A stretch of 64,000 bases of DNA. It comes from Cyanobium gracile PCC 6307 (lineage in GTDB: Bacteria > Cyanobacteriota > Cyanobacteriia > PCC-6307 > Cyanobiaceae). The translations under genes and the position numbers were made by a program. Below, in pieces: positions 8,819 to 17,868 of the stretch. Where the stretch lies: NCBI RefSeq assembly GCF_000316515.1, contig NC_019675.1, positions 2,691,964-2,755,963 of the forward strand, in the 5' to 3' direction. A model generated the notes under the pieces. It did no database searches. It saw only the letters and a list, made by a program, of their open reading frames with translations, and had not been told where the DNA came from. Each line of letters opens with the position of its first letter. Position 1 is the stretch's first letter.

Positions 8819-10024
8819 TCAGGCCTCGTCGAGGGCGGCTACGCCGGGGAGCACCTTGCCTTCCAGCAGCTCCAGGCTGGCGCCGCCACCGGTGGAGATG
8901 TGGCTCATCTTCTCGGCCACGCCCACCTTCTCCACGGCGGCCACGGAGTCACCGCCGCCGATGATCGTGCAGCAGCCCTTGGCGCTCAGGTCGGCCAGGG
9001 TGTGGGCGATGGCGTTGGTGCCGGCGGCGAAGGCGTCGAACTCGAACACGCCCATGGGGCCGTTCCAGATCACGGTCTGGCAGTCGGCCAGGGCGTCCTG
9101 GAAGGTCTTGACCGAGTCGGGGCCGATGTCGAGGCCCATCCAGCCGTCGGGGATGGCGTCGATCGACGTGGTCTGGCTGTTGGCGTCAGGGGCGAAGTTG
9201 TCCGCCAGCACCACGTCGGTGGGCAGCAGCAGCTGGACGCCCTTGGCGGCCGCCTTGGCCTCCAGTTCCTTGGCGAGCTCCAGTTTGTCCTCCTCCACCA
9301 GGCTCTTGCCCACCGCCAGGCCGCGCGCCTTGTAGAAGGTGAAGATCATGCCGCCGCCGATCAGCACCTTGTCGCACTTGTCGATCAGCGACTCGAGCAC
9401 GCCGATCTTGCTGCTCACCTTGGAGCCGCCGACGATCGCGGCCAGGGGACGCTTCGGCTCATCGATGGCCCCCTGCAGATACTGGAGTTCCTTCTCCATC
9501 AGGAAGCCGGCCACGCTGGGGCTCAGATACTTCGTCACGCCCTCGGTGGAGGCATGGGCCCGGTGGGCGGCGCCGAAGGCGTCGTTCACATAGATGTCGG
9601 CCAGGGCCGCCAGCTTCTCGGCGAAGGCGGCGTCGTTCTTCTCCTCCTCGGCGAAGAAGCGCACGTTCTCCAGCAGCACCACGTCGCCATCGGCCATCGC
9701 GGCCACCTTGGCCTCGGCGTCGGGGCCGATGCAGCTGTCGGTCTTGGTCACGGGCTTGCCCAGCAGCTCGCTGAGGCGGGCCGCCACCGGCGTCAGCCGC
9801 ATGGACTCGTTCACCTGGCCCTTGGGCCGGCCGAAGTGGGCGGCCAGCAGCACCCGAGCGCCGTGGTCGATCAGGTGCTGCACCGTCGGCAGGGCGGCCC
9901 TGATGCGGGTGTCGTCGGTGATGGCCCCGGCCTCGTCGAGGGGCACGTTGAAGTCGACCCTGACCAGCACCCGCTTGCCGCGGAGATCGTCGGCACTGAG
10001 GCTGGAGAGGGATCGCTTCGCCAT
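8819..10024 (-). CDS. pgk: Phosphoglycerate kinase
   Basis: 401 residues, full length. It has [18 protein letters not shown], the classic phosphoglycerate kinase signature near the N-terminus, then [12 protein letters not shown], the [18 protein letters not shown] segment, and the nucleotide-site motif [10 protein letters not shown] with the final [11 protein letters not shown] loop. It interconverts 1,3-bisphosphoglycerate and 3-phosphoglycerate with ATP, acting in both glycolysis and the Calvin cycle in a cyanobacterium. It is transcribed alone, divergent from the universal stress protein gene. An AT-rich stretch (TTAACTCATAAAAGTAACC) lies immediately before its ATG. Confidence 0.98.
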   Translation of the reverse strand: MAKRSLSSLSADDLRGKRVLVRVDFNVPLDEAGAITDDTRIRAALPTVQHLIDHGARVLLAAHFGRPKGQVNESMRLTPVAARLSELLGKPVTKTDSCIGPDAEAKVAAMADGDVVLLENVRFFAEEEKNDAAFAEKLAALADIYVNDAFGAAHRAHASTEGVTKYLSPSVAGFLMEKELQYLQGAIDEPKRPLAAIVGGSKVSSKIGVLESLIDKCDKVLIGGGMIFTFYKARGLAVGKSLVEEDKLELAKELEAKAAAKGVQLLLPTDVVLADNFAPDANSQTTSIDAIPDGWMGLDIGPDSVKTFQDALADCQTVIWNGPMGVFEFDAFAAGTNAIAHTLADLSAKGCCTIIGGGDSVAAVEKVGVAEKMSHISTGGGASLELLEGKVLPGVAALDEA

Positions 10025-10166
10025 GGTTACTTTTATGAGTTAAGGCGGGGGGAGATTAGCCTCCGGCGCCTCCCGCTCAGCCCCTGGCGGGATTCGGTTC
10101 TTCCCACCCCCGCTCCCTGGCGGCCGCAACGGTCGGCGCTAGGACAAGAGGGCTGGGCCTTCCGCC

Positions 10167-10550
10167 ATGTTCGACACCGTCCTGTTCCCCATCGACCAGA
10201 GCCGCCAGACGATGGAAACGGCGGCCGTCACACTGCAGCTCGCCCAGCGCCACGGCAGCCGTGTCGTGCTCCTGTCGGTGGTGGAGGCCGAAGAGGGTGT
10301 GATGCACGATCCCGCCGCGGTGGCCCAGCTGCTGGAGCAGGCCCTCGCCAGTTTCACCCAGGCCGGTGTGGCCTGCGAGGTGCTGGAGCGGGAGGGAAAG
10401 CCGGCCTTCGTCATCGGCGATGTGGCCGATGAGATCAATGCCGATGTGATCGTCATGGGCACCCGCGGCATCACCCTGGAGGAGGACCACCACAGCACCG
10501 CCGCCCGGGTGCTGCAGCTGGCGCCCTGTCCGGTGCTGGTGGTGCCCTGA
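10167..10550 (+). CDS. Universal stress protein (UspA family)
   Basis: 127 residues, one Usp domain. It opens with MFDTVLFPIDQS, the beta-1 strand with the conserved Asp, and ends ILQLAPCPVLVVP-like (VLQLAPCPVLVVP), the closing strand of the fold. The nucleotide loop reads VMGTRGITLEEDHHST. The first part of the G-x-x-G motif is present, but the later glycine-serine pair is altered, so ATP binding is uncertain. Its stop overlaps the ATG of the YlqF gene (TGATG), placing it at the head of a run of plus-strand genes that continues to tolC. Confidence 0.88.
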   Translation: MFDTVLFPIDQSRQTMETAAVTLQLAQRHGSRVVLLSVVEAEEGVMHDPAAVAQLLEQALASFTQAGVACEVLEREGKPAFVIGDVADEINADVIVMGTRGITLEEDHHSTAARVLQLAPCPVLVVP

Positions 10551-11506
10551 TGCCGGACGTCGGCGACACGGTCCGCCTCAGCACCGCCGCCCCACCGATC
10601 CAGTGGTATCCGGGCCACATCGCCAAGGCGGAGAAAGCCCTCAGCGCCAACCTGGAGAAGGTGGACCTGGTGATCGAGGTGCGGGATGCCCGCATCCCCC
10701 TGGCCACCGGACACCCGCGGCTGCAGCGCTGGATCCGGGGCAAGCAGCATCTGCTGGTGATCAACCGCCGCGACATGGTCAGCGCCGGCGCCCGCCTGGC
10801 CTGGGACGGCTGGTTCCGCCAGCGGGGGGAGGTGCCCTGGTGGTGCGACGCCAAGGTGGGCACCGGCGTCAAGCAGCTGCAGCAGGCGGCGATCCGGGCC
10901 GGTGAGACCCTCAATGCCCGCCGGGCTGGCCGGGGCATGAAGCCGCGCCCCGTGCGGGCCCTGATGCTCGGCTTCCCCAACGTGGGCAAGTCGGCCCTGA
11001 TCAACCGGCTGGTGCGCCAGAAGGTGGTGGAGAGCGCCCGCCGTGCAGGCGTCACCCGCAGCCTGCGCTGGGTGCGGCTGGGTCAGGACCTCGACCTGCT
11101 CGACGCCCCCGGGGTGCTGCCCCCCCGCCTCGATGACCAGCTCGCCGGTCTGCGGCTGGCCCTCTGCGACGACATCGGCCAGGCCTCCTATGACGGCGAG
11201 GCGGTGGCCCAGGCCTTCCTGCGCCTGCTGGCCCAGCTGGAGCCGGTGGCGGCGGCCGGGGTGGCGCCGGGACTGCTGGAGCGCCGCTACGGGGTGACGG
11301 TGCCGCCGTTGCCCGGAGCGGACCCCAAGCGACCGATCCCCGATGCCGAAGCCTGGCTCGCGGCGGCGGCGGCCCGCCACACCAGCGGCGACACCCCCCG
11401 CATGGCCCAGCGGCTGCTCGATGATTTCCGCCGCTCCCTGCTGGGGCCGATCTCCCTGGAACTGCCGCCACCCGAGCGGCCTGCCCAGGAGCCGCCCTCC
11501 AGCTGA
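10550..11506 (+). CDS. ylqF: YlqF/RbgA-like ribosome biogenesis GTPase
   Basis: 318 residues with the circularly permuted GTPase order. The N-terminal IQWYPGHIAKAEKAL is the family hallmark. The NRRD version of G4 precedes G1 (LMLGFPNVGKSALINRL), followed by G3 DAPGVLPP. A C-terminal helical domain completes the protein. RbgA/YlqF acts in late assembly of the large ribosomal subunit. It is flanked by one-base overlaps (TGATG) with the universal stress protein gene upstream and the pseudouridine synthase gene downstream, so the three should be made together. The pairing with an RNA-modifying enzyme fits a ribosome role. Confidence 0.93.
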   Translation: MPDVGDTVRLSTAAPPIQWYPGHIAKAEKALSANLEKVDLVIEVRDARIPLATGHPRLQRWIRGKQHLLVINRRDMVSAGARLAWDGWFRQRGEVPWWCDAKVGTGVKQLQQAAIRAGETLNARRAGRGMKPRPVRALMLGFPNVGKSALINRLVRQKVVESARRAGVTRSLRWVRLGQDLDLLDAPGVLPPRLDDQLAGLRLALCDDIGQASYDGEAVAQAFLRLLAQLEPVAAAGVAPGLLERRYGVTVPPLPGADPKRPIPDAEAWLAAAAARHTSGDTPRMAQRLLDDFRRSLLGPISLELPPPERPAQEPPSS

Positions 11507-12456
11507 TGGGCGCCTTCGGGGAGGGCGAAGGGGAGCTTGTGACGCTCCATTACCCGAAGCCGCTGCCGATGCGGCTCGACCGCTGGCTGGTGTCCCAGCG
11601 GCCCGAGCAGAGCCGGGCCCGCATCCAGAAGTTCATCGATGCGGGCTACGTGCGGGTCAACGGCGTCACGGGCCGGGCCAAGACGCCCCTGCGCACCGAT
11701 GACACCGTCGAGCTGTGGATGCCGCCGCCGGAGCCCCTGCCCTACCTGGTCCCCCAGCCGATGGCTCTCGACGTGCTGTTCGAGGACGAGCATCTGATCG
11801 TGATCAACAAGCCCGCCGGGCTCACGGTCCATCCGGCCCCCGGCAACAAGGACGGCACCCTGGTCAACGGCCTGCTGCACCACTGCCCCGACCTGCCCGG
11901 CATCGGCGGCGAGATGCGGCCGGGCATCGTGCACCGCCTCGACAAGGACACCACCGGCTGCATCGTGGTCGCCAAGAGCCAGGAGGCGCTGGTGAAGCTG
12001 CAGGTGCAGATCCAGCAGCGCATCGCCTCGCGGGAGTACCTGGCGGTGGTGCACGGCCGGCCGGCGGCCGAGAGCGGCACGATCGTGGCGGCCATCGGCC
12101 GCCATCCGGTCGATCGCAAGAAGTATGCGGTGGTCACGGACGCCACCGGACGCCATGCCTGCACCCACTGGCGCCTGATCGAACCCCTGGGCGACTACGC
12201 GCTGCTGCGCTTCAAGCTCGACACGGGTCGCACCCACCAGATCCGGGTGCACTGCGCCCACACGGGCCACCCGATCGTGGGGGATGCCACCTACGGCCGC
12301 TGCCGCAAGCTGCCGGTGGCCCTGAGTGGCCAGGCCCTGCACGCGGTGCGTCTGGCCCTCGACCACCCGATCAGCGGCGAGCGACTGGTGTGCGAGGCGC
12401 CCCTGCCGGAGGTGTTCGAGACGCTGCTGCTGGCCCTGCGGCGACGGTCGTCCTGA
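11506..12456 (+). CDS. RluA-family pseudouridine synthase with S4 domain
   Basis: 316 residues. An S4 RNA-binding domain (about 22-72, LDRWLVSQRPEQSRARIQKF) is followed by the catalytic domain with IVINKPAGLTVHP and the active-site motif GIVHRLDKDTTG, where Asp146 is the catalytic residue. The C-terminal part has GRTHQIRVHCAHTGHPIVGD. This layout is that of RluC/RluD-type enzymes that make pseudouridine in 23S rRNA. Which uridines are used cannot be told from sequence alone. The ATG overlaps the YlqF stop. A GTG at residue 12 is an alternative start that would remove a poorly conserved leader. Confidence 0.95.
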   Translation: MGAFGEGEGELVTLHYPKPLPMRLDRWLVSQRPEQSRARIQKFIDAGYVRVNGVTGRAKTPLRTDDTVELWMPPPEPLPYLVPQPMALDVLFEDEHLIVINKPAGLTVHPAPGNKDGTLVNGLLHHCPDLPGIGGEMRPGIVHRLDKDTTGCIVVAKSQEALVKLQVQIQQRIASREYLAVVHGRPAAESGTIVAAIGRHPVDRKKYAVVTDATGRHACTHWRLIEPLGDYALLRFKLDTGRTHQIRVHCAHTGHPIVGDATYGRCRKLPVALSGQALHAVRLALDHPISGERLVCEAPLPEVFETLLLALRRRSS

Positions 12457-12498
12457 GGGCGTTGCTGCGGCAGACTTGAAACCCTGGATCCCGGTCCC

Positions 12499-12771
12499 AT
12501 GGCCCCGCCGCCGCGACGGCTGTTCGTCGACCAGTTCTTCGTCGGCTGGGTCTACGGCCCCTGGGTGGTGGCCGGCCTGCTGGTGATCCTGGCGCTGCGG
12601 CTCCTGCTGGCGGAGGATTTCAACCTGCACAGCCACGCCTGGGGACTGTTCGGGAACGCCGCGATCTGCTTCTCGATCGGCTGCGTCTGCCAGCTCTCCT
12701 GGGCCATGGCGCGGGTCAATGCTGTGCGCCAGCTGGAGCTGCAGCTGCGCCGGGAGCTGGGCCTGCGCTGA
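12499..12771 (+). CDS. Small two-helix membrane protein, paralogue of the next gene
   Basis: 90 residues with two hydrophobic segments: about 17-37, and about 49-70, which contains GLFGNAAICFSIGC. The C-terminal part is a charged helix (RQLELQLRRELGLR). The second helix is almost identical to that of the next gene, so the two are a duplicated pair. The stop overlaps the next ATG (TGATG). No function is recognised. The two sit directly before a TolC-like gene, which suggests membrane or envelope work, but that is context only. Confidence 0.75.
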   Translation: MAPPPRRLFVDQFFVGWVYGPWVVAGLLVILALRLLLAEDFNLHSHAWGLFGNAAICFSIGCVCQLSWAMARVNAVRQLELQLRRELGLR

Positions 12772-13046
12772 TGGCGATGACCCGATCCCAGCTCAGCCTG
12801 GTCGTCACCCTGCCCTGGCTGGCCGCCGGGGTGGTGCTGCTGGCGATGACGCGCATTCAAGGCGAGACCAGGGAAGCGCAGCTGGGGCTGTTCGGCAGTG
12901 CGGCGATCTGCTTCTCGATCGGCTGCCTGGCCCGCACCAGCCTGGGTCTGCACGATCTGATGCAGGCCCGCACCGCGACCGCCACGCCACCCGCCGCGCC
13001 ATCGGCCCCGTCCCCGGGTCCGCCCCCAGGGACACGCCAGCCGTGA
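12771..13046 (+). CDS. Small two-helix membrane protein, paralogue of the previous gene
   Basis: 91 residues. The first hydrophobic segment covers about 8-27. The second (about 37-60) contains GLFGSAAICFSIGC, which differs at one position from the matching block of the upstream gene. The tail is proline and alanine rich and probably disordered. Its TGA overlaps the GTG start of the TolC-like gene (GTGA), so translation is coupled. The conserved cysteines within the helix may bind a metal or form a helix-helix contact. That is a guess. Confidence 0.72.
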   Translation: MAMTRSQLSLVVTLPWLAAGVVLLAMTRIQGETREAQLGLFGSAAICFSIGCLARTSLGLHDLMQARTATATPPAAPSAPSPGPPPGTRQP

Positions 13047-14743
13047 TCCGGCGTCAGCTCCGACGCTGCCTGGCCCGGGCCCTGGGCCTGGCGCTGGCGG
13101 CGCCGATGGCCCACGCCTTGGGCCAGGAGCTGATCGCCGCCCCCCGGCCCCGGCGCCTGCCGCCCCCCTCCGCGGCGCTGCTGCGCAGCCTCCAGGGGTT
13201 CCAGGACGACCTCGAACGGCTCGACCGCAGCCTGTTGCCCGCCGCTCCCGAGGCCGCTGGAGCCGAGGAGCCGGACGGTTCCGACCCCGGTCCGCCCGAT
13301 CCGGCGCTGATGGCGCCGGCGGCGACGGCCCTTCCCCTGGCGCCCGAGGCGGTGCGGATCGAGCGGCGCCAGCGGCTCAGCCTGGCCCAGGCCCTGGCGG
13401 TGGCCGTGCGCAACGATCCCGATCTGGCCGCCGCCGTGCTTGGCGTGCGCGAGCAGCAGGACCTGGCCGGCTCGGCCCGGGGGCGCCGCTGGCCGGAGCT
13501 GGGCCTGAACCTGGCGGGCGGCTTCAGCCAGCAGCGCTCCTACAACCAGGTCTGGACCGACAACGCCGGCCTCTATCCGGCGGGCTCCCCGTTTCTGGTC
13601 CGCAACCAGGGTTGGAATGTGGTGCAGTCCAATGTCGGTGCCGCCGCCGCCCGGGTGGAGCTGGCCTGGGAGCTGCTCAGCCCCTACCGCGCCGCCGCCA
13701 TCGCCGAGGCCGACGACAGCCTCAAGGCCTCCCGCCAGCGCTACGCCGATCGGCTGCGCCAGCTGCAGCTGGATGTGAGCATCGCCTACTACGGCCTTCA
13801 GCTCGCCGACCAGCTGCTGCGGATCCGCCGGGCCGTCGTCGAGAGCGACACGGTGGTGCGCGACCAGGTGGCGGCCCTCCAGCAGGTGGGCCTGGTGCCG
13901 CGGCTCGACCGGCTCCGGGCCGAGGCCGCCCTGCAGCAGAGCCGCTATCGCTTCGAGCAGGCGGAGGCCCTGCAGCTGAGTCGCCAGCGCCAGCTCAGCA
14001 ACCTGATCAACGTGCCCTTCGACGTCAGCCTCCGGGCCAGCGATGCGGTGCGGCTGCAGCCCCCCTGGCCCCTCGATCTGGAGCAGACGATCGTGCGCGG
14101 CTGGCGGGACAATCCCCAGCTGCGGGCCCTGCAGGCCGCCCGCGACGCCCTGCTGCGCCAGGCTGACCGCCGCGCCGCCGAGCTGCTGCCCAGCCTGCGG
14201 CTGGTGGCCACCGGCGGCTACGGCCAGGGGCTGACCACGCAGCCGGTGATCGAGCTGGAGGGCTGCTGCAGCTCGGCCCTCATCCCCCAGCTGCTCAACC
14301 AGCGCTCCGACTGGGCCGCGGGCCTGCAGCTGCATTGGCGGTTCTTCGATGGTGGCGTCACCGCCGGCGCCGTGGCCGCCAGCCGCTCCGCCGCCGCCCG
14401 CACCGACCAGCAGCTGGCCCGCGAACGCAACGCCATCCGCCAGCGCCTGGAGGCCGCCTTCTACGACCATCGGGCCGCCCTGCGCCAGATCGTGGCGGCC
14501 CGCGCCTCCTACAGCGCCTCGCGCGAGGCCTTCCGGGACGTGCGGGCCCGCTACCAGCTGGGTCTGGCCGACTACAGCGATGTGGCCGACACCGTCGCCA
14601 CCCTCACCGGCGCGATGGAGGGGGTGGCCGAATCCACCACCCTGGCCAATGTCAGCTACGCCCAGCTGCTGCGCGAACTGCTGCCGGTGCCGGACCGGCC
14701 CGATCAGCCGGTGGCGCTGCCGCTGGTGCTGGGCGGCTCCTGA
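13043..14743 (+). CDS. TolC-family outer membrane efflux protein
   Basis: 566 residues from a GTG at 13043 that overlaps the previous stop; the frame is open further upstream but reads noise there. The start gives a signal peptide (LARALGLALAAPMAHALGQ), then a proline-rich linker to about residue 115. Two outer-membrane-efflux repeats of long coiled helices follow, as expected for TolC (LSLAQALAVAVRNDPDLAAA opens the first). TolC trimers form the outer membrane channel for drug efflux and type I secretion. No inner-membrane transporter is adjacent. The nearest possible adaptor is the convergent HlyD-like gene. The 3' end overlaps the small minus-strand gene by 40 bases. Confidence 0.88.
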   Translation: MIRRQLRRCLARALGLALAAPMAHALGQELIAAPRPRRLPPPSAALLRSLQGFQDDLERLDRSLLPAAPEAAGAEEPDGSDPGPPDPALMAPAATALPLAPEAVRIERRQRLSLAQALAVAVRNDPDLAAAVLGVREQQDLAGSARGRRWPELGLNLAGGFSQQRSYNQVWTDNAGLYPAGSPFLVRNQGWNVVQSNVGAAAARVELAWELLSPYRAAAIAEADDSLKASRQRYADRLRQLQLDVSIAYYGLQLADQLLRIRRAVVESDTVVRDQVAALQQVGLVPRLDRLRAEAALQQSRYRFEQAEALQLSRQRQLSNLINVPFDVSLRASDAVRLQPPWPLDLEQTIVRGWRDNPQLRALQAARDALLRQADRRAAELLPSLRLVATGGYGQGLTTQPVIELEGCCSSALIPQLLNQRSDWAAGLQLHWRFFDGGVTAGAVAASRSAAARTDQQLARERNAIRQRLEAAFYDHRAALRQIVAARASYSASREAFRDVRARYQLGLADYSDVADTVATLTGAMEGVAESTTLANVSYAQLLRELLPVPDRPDQPVALPLVLGGS

Positions 14744-14919
14744 GCGTCGCCCTGGCGTTGCTGCAGCCGCTGCCAGCGGCGCTGGCGCCAGGCGAAGGAG
14801 CGCCACAGCAGCAGCACCACCAGGGCGGCGAACCAGAACCACACCTCCGGGGCATTGGCGTGCAGCAGCACCACCAGCAGGGCCGCCTCCAGCACCAGCC
14901 AGGGCCGTTCCCGGGTCAT
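14704..14919 (-). CDS. Small membrane protein coupled to the HlyD-like gene
   Basis: 71 residues from the ATG at 14919, which overlaps the stop of the HlyD-like gene (ATGA). It has one long or two short hydrophobic segments (residues 7-20 and 25-40: WLVLEAALLVVLLHA and VWFWFAALVVLLLW) and a basic, glutamine-rich C-terminal tail. It closes a ten-gene minus-strand run. The last 40 bases lie inside the convergent tolC 3' end. No family is recognised. The tight coupling suggests it is a real accessory subunit. Confidence 0.6.
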   Translation of the reverse strand: MTRERPWLVLEAALLVVLLHANAPEVWFWFAALVVLLLWRSFAWRQRRWQRLQQRQGDAQEPPSTSGSATG

Positions 14920-16217
14920 GGCAGGGTCTCCCGCTGCCGCAGGGGCGGCAGGTCCTGGCGCTCCTGCTGGCGCAGGGTGCGGTAGCTGCCGGTGAGGTCG
15001 CGCAGCAGCGGCAGCAGATAGCTGACCGGTGGGCGCCATTCGACGTAGCTGTGGGCCTTGAGCGTCAGCCCCTCACGGATCGGAAAGACGCTGCTGCCGC
15101 GGCTGAGGGTCCAGCGATAGCCGTCGAGGCCGGAGCCGCCGGCTGCGCTCAGCAGGGCGATCTCGGTGCGCATCACCGGCCCGTTGCGTACCAGGGCCTC
15201 CGCCAGCTGGGGGTTGCCCAGGGTGGTGTTGACGTCCTCGCGGGTGGCGGGCAACAGGTTGATGTTGCGCACACGCCCGCGGATGCCGCCGAACCGGCCC
15301 CGCTCGTTCCAGTCCGGCACCACCTCCATGGCCAGGCCGGGGCGCAGGCGGCGGGCATCGGCCGGGGCGAAGTAGGCCACCGCCTGCAGGGCCTGGTTGC
15401 CGCCATCGGCGCTGCCGCGCTCCGCCCGGGGGCTCCCCAGGGTGCCGAGGCGCTGCCCGGGCTTCACCGTCTGGCCCCGCACCACCTGCAGATCGAGCAA
15501 CCGCCCGTCCCGGGTGGCGGTGAGGGTGCCGTCGTAGGTCAGGCGGGTCTGGGTGACCCGGACGGCGCGGCGGGCGTCCTGGATGGCGAAGCGCCGCCGC
15601 TGGGCTTCGGTGTCGATGGCGAGCCTCACCTTCTCCCAGGCGTCGATGGCCTCCCGCTGCCGGATGCCCAGTTCGGCGACGCTGTTATCGAGCTGGATGG
15701 CCCGGTCCTCGCTGGCCACCACTTCCGCGGCCAGGGGGGCCACCACCTCGCGGCGGGCCAGATGGCGGAAATCGGCCACCTTCTGGTCGTAGACGCGACG
15801 CAGGGCGTCCAGGCGCTCCCGGTTGCCCTCCAGCTTGGCCAGGGCGGTGTCCCGCAGGCGCCGGGCCGAGGCCAGCCGCGCCCGGTCGCGCCGGTCGAGA
15901 TCGGCGTTGATGCGGATCAGCTCGGCCAGGTCCTTCTCCTGGCGGCGCAGTTGCTGCTCCAGGGTGGGCAGGTAGAGGCGGACCAGGGTCTGGCCCCGGC
16001 TCACCCGCTGGCCCTCCCGCACCGGCAGGCTGAGGATCTGGCCCTCGGCCCGGGAATCGATCACCGTGGCGCCTCCGGGCACGATCACGACCCCCCGGCC
16101 GACCACCTCGGTGGGCACCGGCCAGAACAGGAACCACCCGGCCGTCAGGGCCCAGGCGCTGCCCAGGGCCACCAGCACCCGCCGCTCCGAGGTGTCCTCC
16201 GGCGTGCCCATGGCCAC
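14916..16217 (-). CDS. HlyD-like membrane fusion (adaptor) protein, NHLM-type
   Basis: 433 residues. One N-terminal membrane helix (residues 14-32) comes first, then a biotinyl-lipoyl-like half (EGQILSLPVREGQRVSRGQ). A long coiled coil follows (about 90-225), then the second lipoyl half (DGRLLDLQVVRGQTVKPGQ) and a beta-barrel domain (AMEVVPDWNERGRFGGIRGRV). The shape and C-terminal SYLLPLLRDLTGSYR resemble the secretion proteins of NHLM peptide exporters, but no peptidase-containing ABC transporter is present in the window. It lies two bases after the GMC oxidoreductase and overlaps the next small gene. It could work with the nearby TolC-like protein. Confidence 0.82.
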   Translation of the reverse strand: MAMGTPEDTSERRVLVALGSAWALTAGWFLFWPVPTEVVGRGVVIVPGGATVIDSRAEGQILSLPVREGQRVSRGQTLVRLYLPTLEQQLRRQEKDLAELIRINADLDRRDRARLASARRLRDTALAKLEGNRERLDALRRVYDQKVADFRHLARREVVAPLAAEVVASEDRAIQLDNSVAELGIRQREAIDAWEKVRLAIDTEAQRRRFAIQDARRAVRVTQTRLTYDGTLTATRDGRLLDLQVVRGQTVKPGQRLGTLGSPRAERGSADGGNQALQAVAYFAPADARRLRPGLAMEVVPDWNERGRFGGIRGRVRNINLLPATREDVNTTLGNPQLAEALVRNGPVMRTEIALLSAAGGSGLDGYRWTLSRGSSVFPIREGLTLKAHSYVEWRPPVSYLLPLLRDLTGSYRTLRQQERQDLPPLRQRETLP

Positions 16218-16219
16218 CC

Positions 16220-17860
16220 TCAGCCCCGCAGCCGTTCCACCAGGTGGGTGCCCACCCGCAGGGCATTGGCGATGGCGGTGAGGGAGGGGTTCACGGCGCC
16301 GATCGACGGCATGAAGCTGGTGTCCACGACGTAGAGGTTGTCGAGCTCGTGGGCCTTGCAGTCGAGGTCGAGCACCGAGGTGGCCGGATCGCTGCCGAAG
16401 CGGCAGGTGCCGGCCTGGTGCCCCACGGCGGCGATGCCCATGCTGTTGGCGATGTAGAACTGGCGCTCCACCAGATGCCGGCGCAGATAGAGGCGATCCA
16501 GAAGGCCCTCCAGGCGGCTCACCAGGCGGGCCGAGGCGGTGAGGTTGTTGGGGGTGTAGCTCAGCTGGATCTGGCCGGAGCCGGTGACGGTCACCCGGTT
16601 GTTCGGATCGGGCAGATCCTCACTGGAGATCCAGAAGTCGAGGGCGTGTTCGGCGATCCTGTCCATGCTCCAGCCGGGCATCATGAAGGTTTCCAGTGGC
16701 GCGTAGCCCTTCATGATCGTGCCGTTGGTCTTGCCCGTCATCTGGATGTTGCCCATCGGGTAGTCGAAGTCGGCATCCCCGAGATACCAGTCGTTGATCG
16801 ACACCGTTTTCTGGAAGATGGTGCGGTTCGGCTCATGGGCCAGGGCCACCATCGCCTTGCTGTTGTGGAACATGTAGTGGCGACCCACCTGGTCGGAGCC
16901 GTTGGCCAGGCCCCGGGGATGGCGGTCGTTGGCCGACAGCAGCAGCAGCCGGGCGCTGTTGGCGGCGCCGCAGCTCACCACCACCACATCGCCGCTGACC
17001 GTCAGGGGCTCGCCGTCACGCTCCAGCTCCACCGCCTTCACCGTGCGGCCGGATTCATCGGTGATCAGGCGCTTCACCTGGGCCCGCGTCAGCAGGGAGA
17101 CGTTGGAGCATTCCAGGGCCGGCCGCATGCCCAGCACCTCGGCGTCCGACTTGGCATGCACCAGGCAGGGGAAGCCATCGCAGCAGTTGCACTTGCGGCA
17201 ACGGCTGAAGGCCATGTGGGCCTCATCGAGCTGGACGCCGCTGGGGGCGTGGAAGGGGTGGAGCCCGGCGGCCCGCAGGTCGTCGACCAGCTGCTGCATC
17301 CGCGGCTCATGGGCCACCGGCGGATGGGGGTAGGGGCCACTGCAGGGCGGCTCGGTGGGATCCTCACCGCGCTGGCCGTGCACGTGGTACATCTCCTCGG
17401 CCTTCTGGTACCAGGGCTCGAAGTCGGCGTAGCGCAGGGGCCAGGCCGGCGAGGTGCCATCGAAGTGGGCCAGCTCCTCGAAGTCCTGCTGGCGCAGGCG
17501 GAAATGGGCGGCGCCATACATCTTGGTGGCGCCGCCGACGAAGTAATGGCTGCCGGGCTGGAAGGGCTTGCCGTGCTTGTCGAGCCAGGGATCCTTCGAC
17601 ACATAGCGGTTCTGCTGGAACACCGCTTCGGCGTCCCAGTTCTGGGGCTCCTGGGGCAGCCAGTCGCCCCGCTCCAGCACCAGCACCTTCAGGCCCGTGG
17701 GGGCCAGGTGGCGGGCCAGGGTGCCGCCGCCGGCGCCGCTGCCGATGATCACCACGTCGAAGTGGGCCCCTTGGCTCACCTGCAGCTGCTCCGCCTGCGG
17801 CAGGGGCGAGGTGTACGGGCTCGGACCGGCGACCGGTGCGCTGGAGGACGGGGTGCGCAT
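16220..17860 (-). CDS. GMC-family FAD oxidoreductase
   Basis: 546 residues from the ATG at 17860. A longer frame to 17926 would run into the glycosidase gene and is less likely. The FAD-binding loop is VVIIGSGAGGGTLARHL. The substrate domain ends with GHQAGTCRFG and GAVNPSLT, so the usual catalytic His and the His/Asn partner (here Asn of NP) are both present. A cysteine cluster (SRCRKCNCCDGFPC) lies in the middle. The family includes gluconate, fructose and alcohol dehydrogenases. It has no signal peptide. It lies eight bases after the GH63-like gene in the oxidase operon, which suggests oxidation of a sugar or polyol. The true substrate is unknown. Confidence 0.88.
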   Translation of the reverse strand: MRTPSSSAPVAGPSPYTSPLPQAEQLQVSQGAHFDVVIIGSGAGGGTLARHLAPTGLKVLVLERGDWLPQEPQNWDAEAVFQQNRYVSKDPWLDKHGKPFQPGSHYFVGGATKMYGAAHFRLRQQDFEELAHFDGTSPAWPLRYADFEPWYQKAEEMYHVHGQRGEDPTEPPCSGPYPHPPVAHEPRMQQLVDDLRAAGLHPFHAPSGVQLDEAHMAFSRCRKCNCCDGFPCLVHAKSDAEVLGMRPALECSNVSLLTRAQVKRLITDESGRTVKAVELERDGEPLTVSGDVVVVSCGAANSARLLLLSANDRHPRGLANGSDQVGRHYMFHNSKAMVALAHEPNRTIFQKTVSINDWYLGDADFDYPMGNIQMTGKTNGTIMKGYAPLETFMMPGWSMDRIAEHALDFWISSEDLPDPNNRVTVTGSGQIQLSYTPNNLTASARLVSRLEGLLDRLYLRRHLVERQFYIANSMGIAAVGHQAGTCRFGSDPATSVLDLDCKAHELDNLYVVDTSFMPSIGAVNPSLTAIANALRVGTHLVERLRG

Positions 17861-17868
17861 GGCGGGGA

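Noticed and set aside
8900..10432. A 510-codon plus-strand frame opposite pgk
   Set aside because: Antisense shadow of pgk; the product is rich in His, Gly and Gln and shows no fold.
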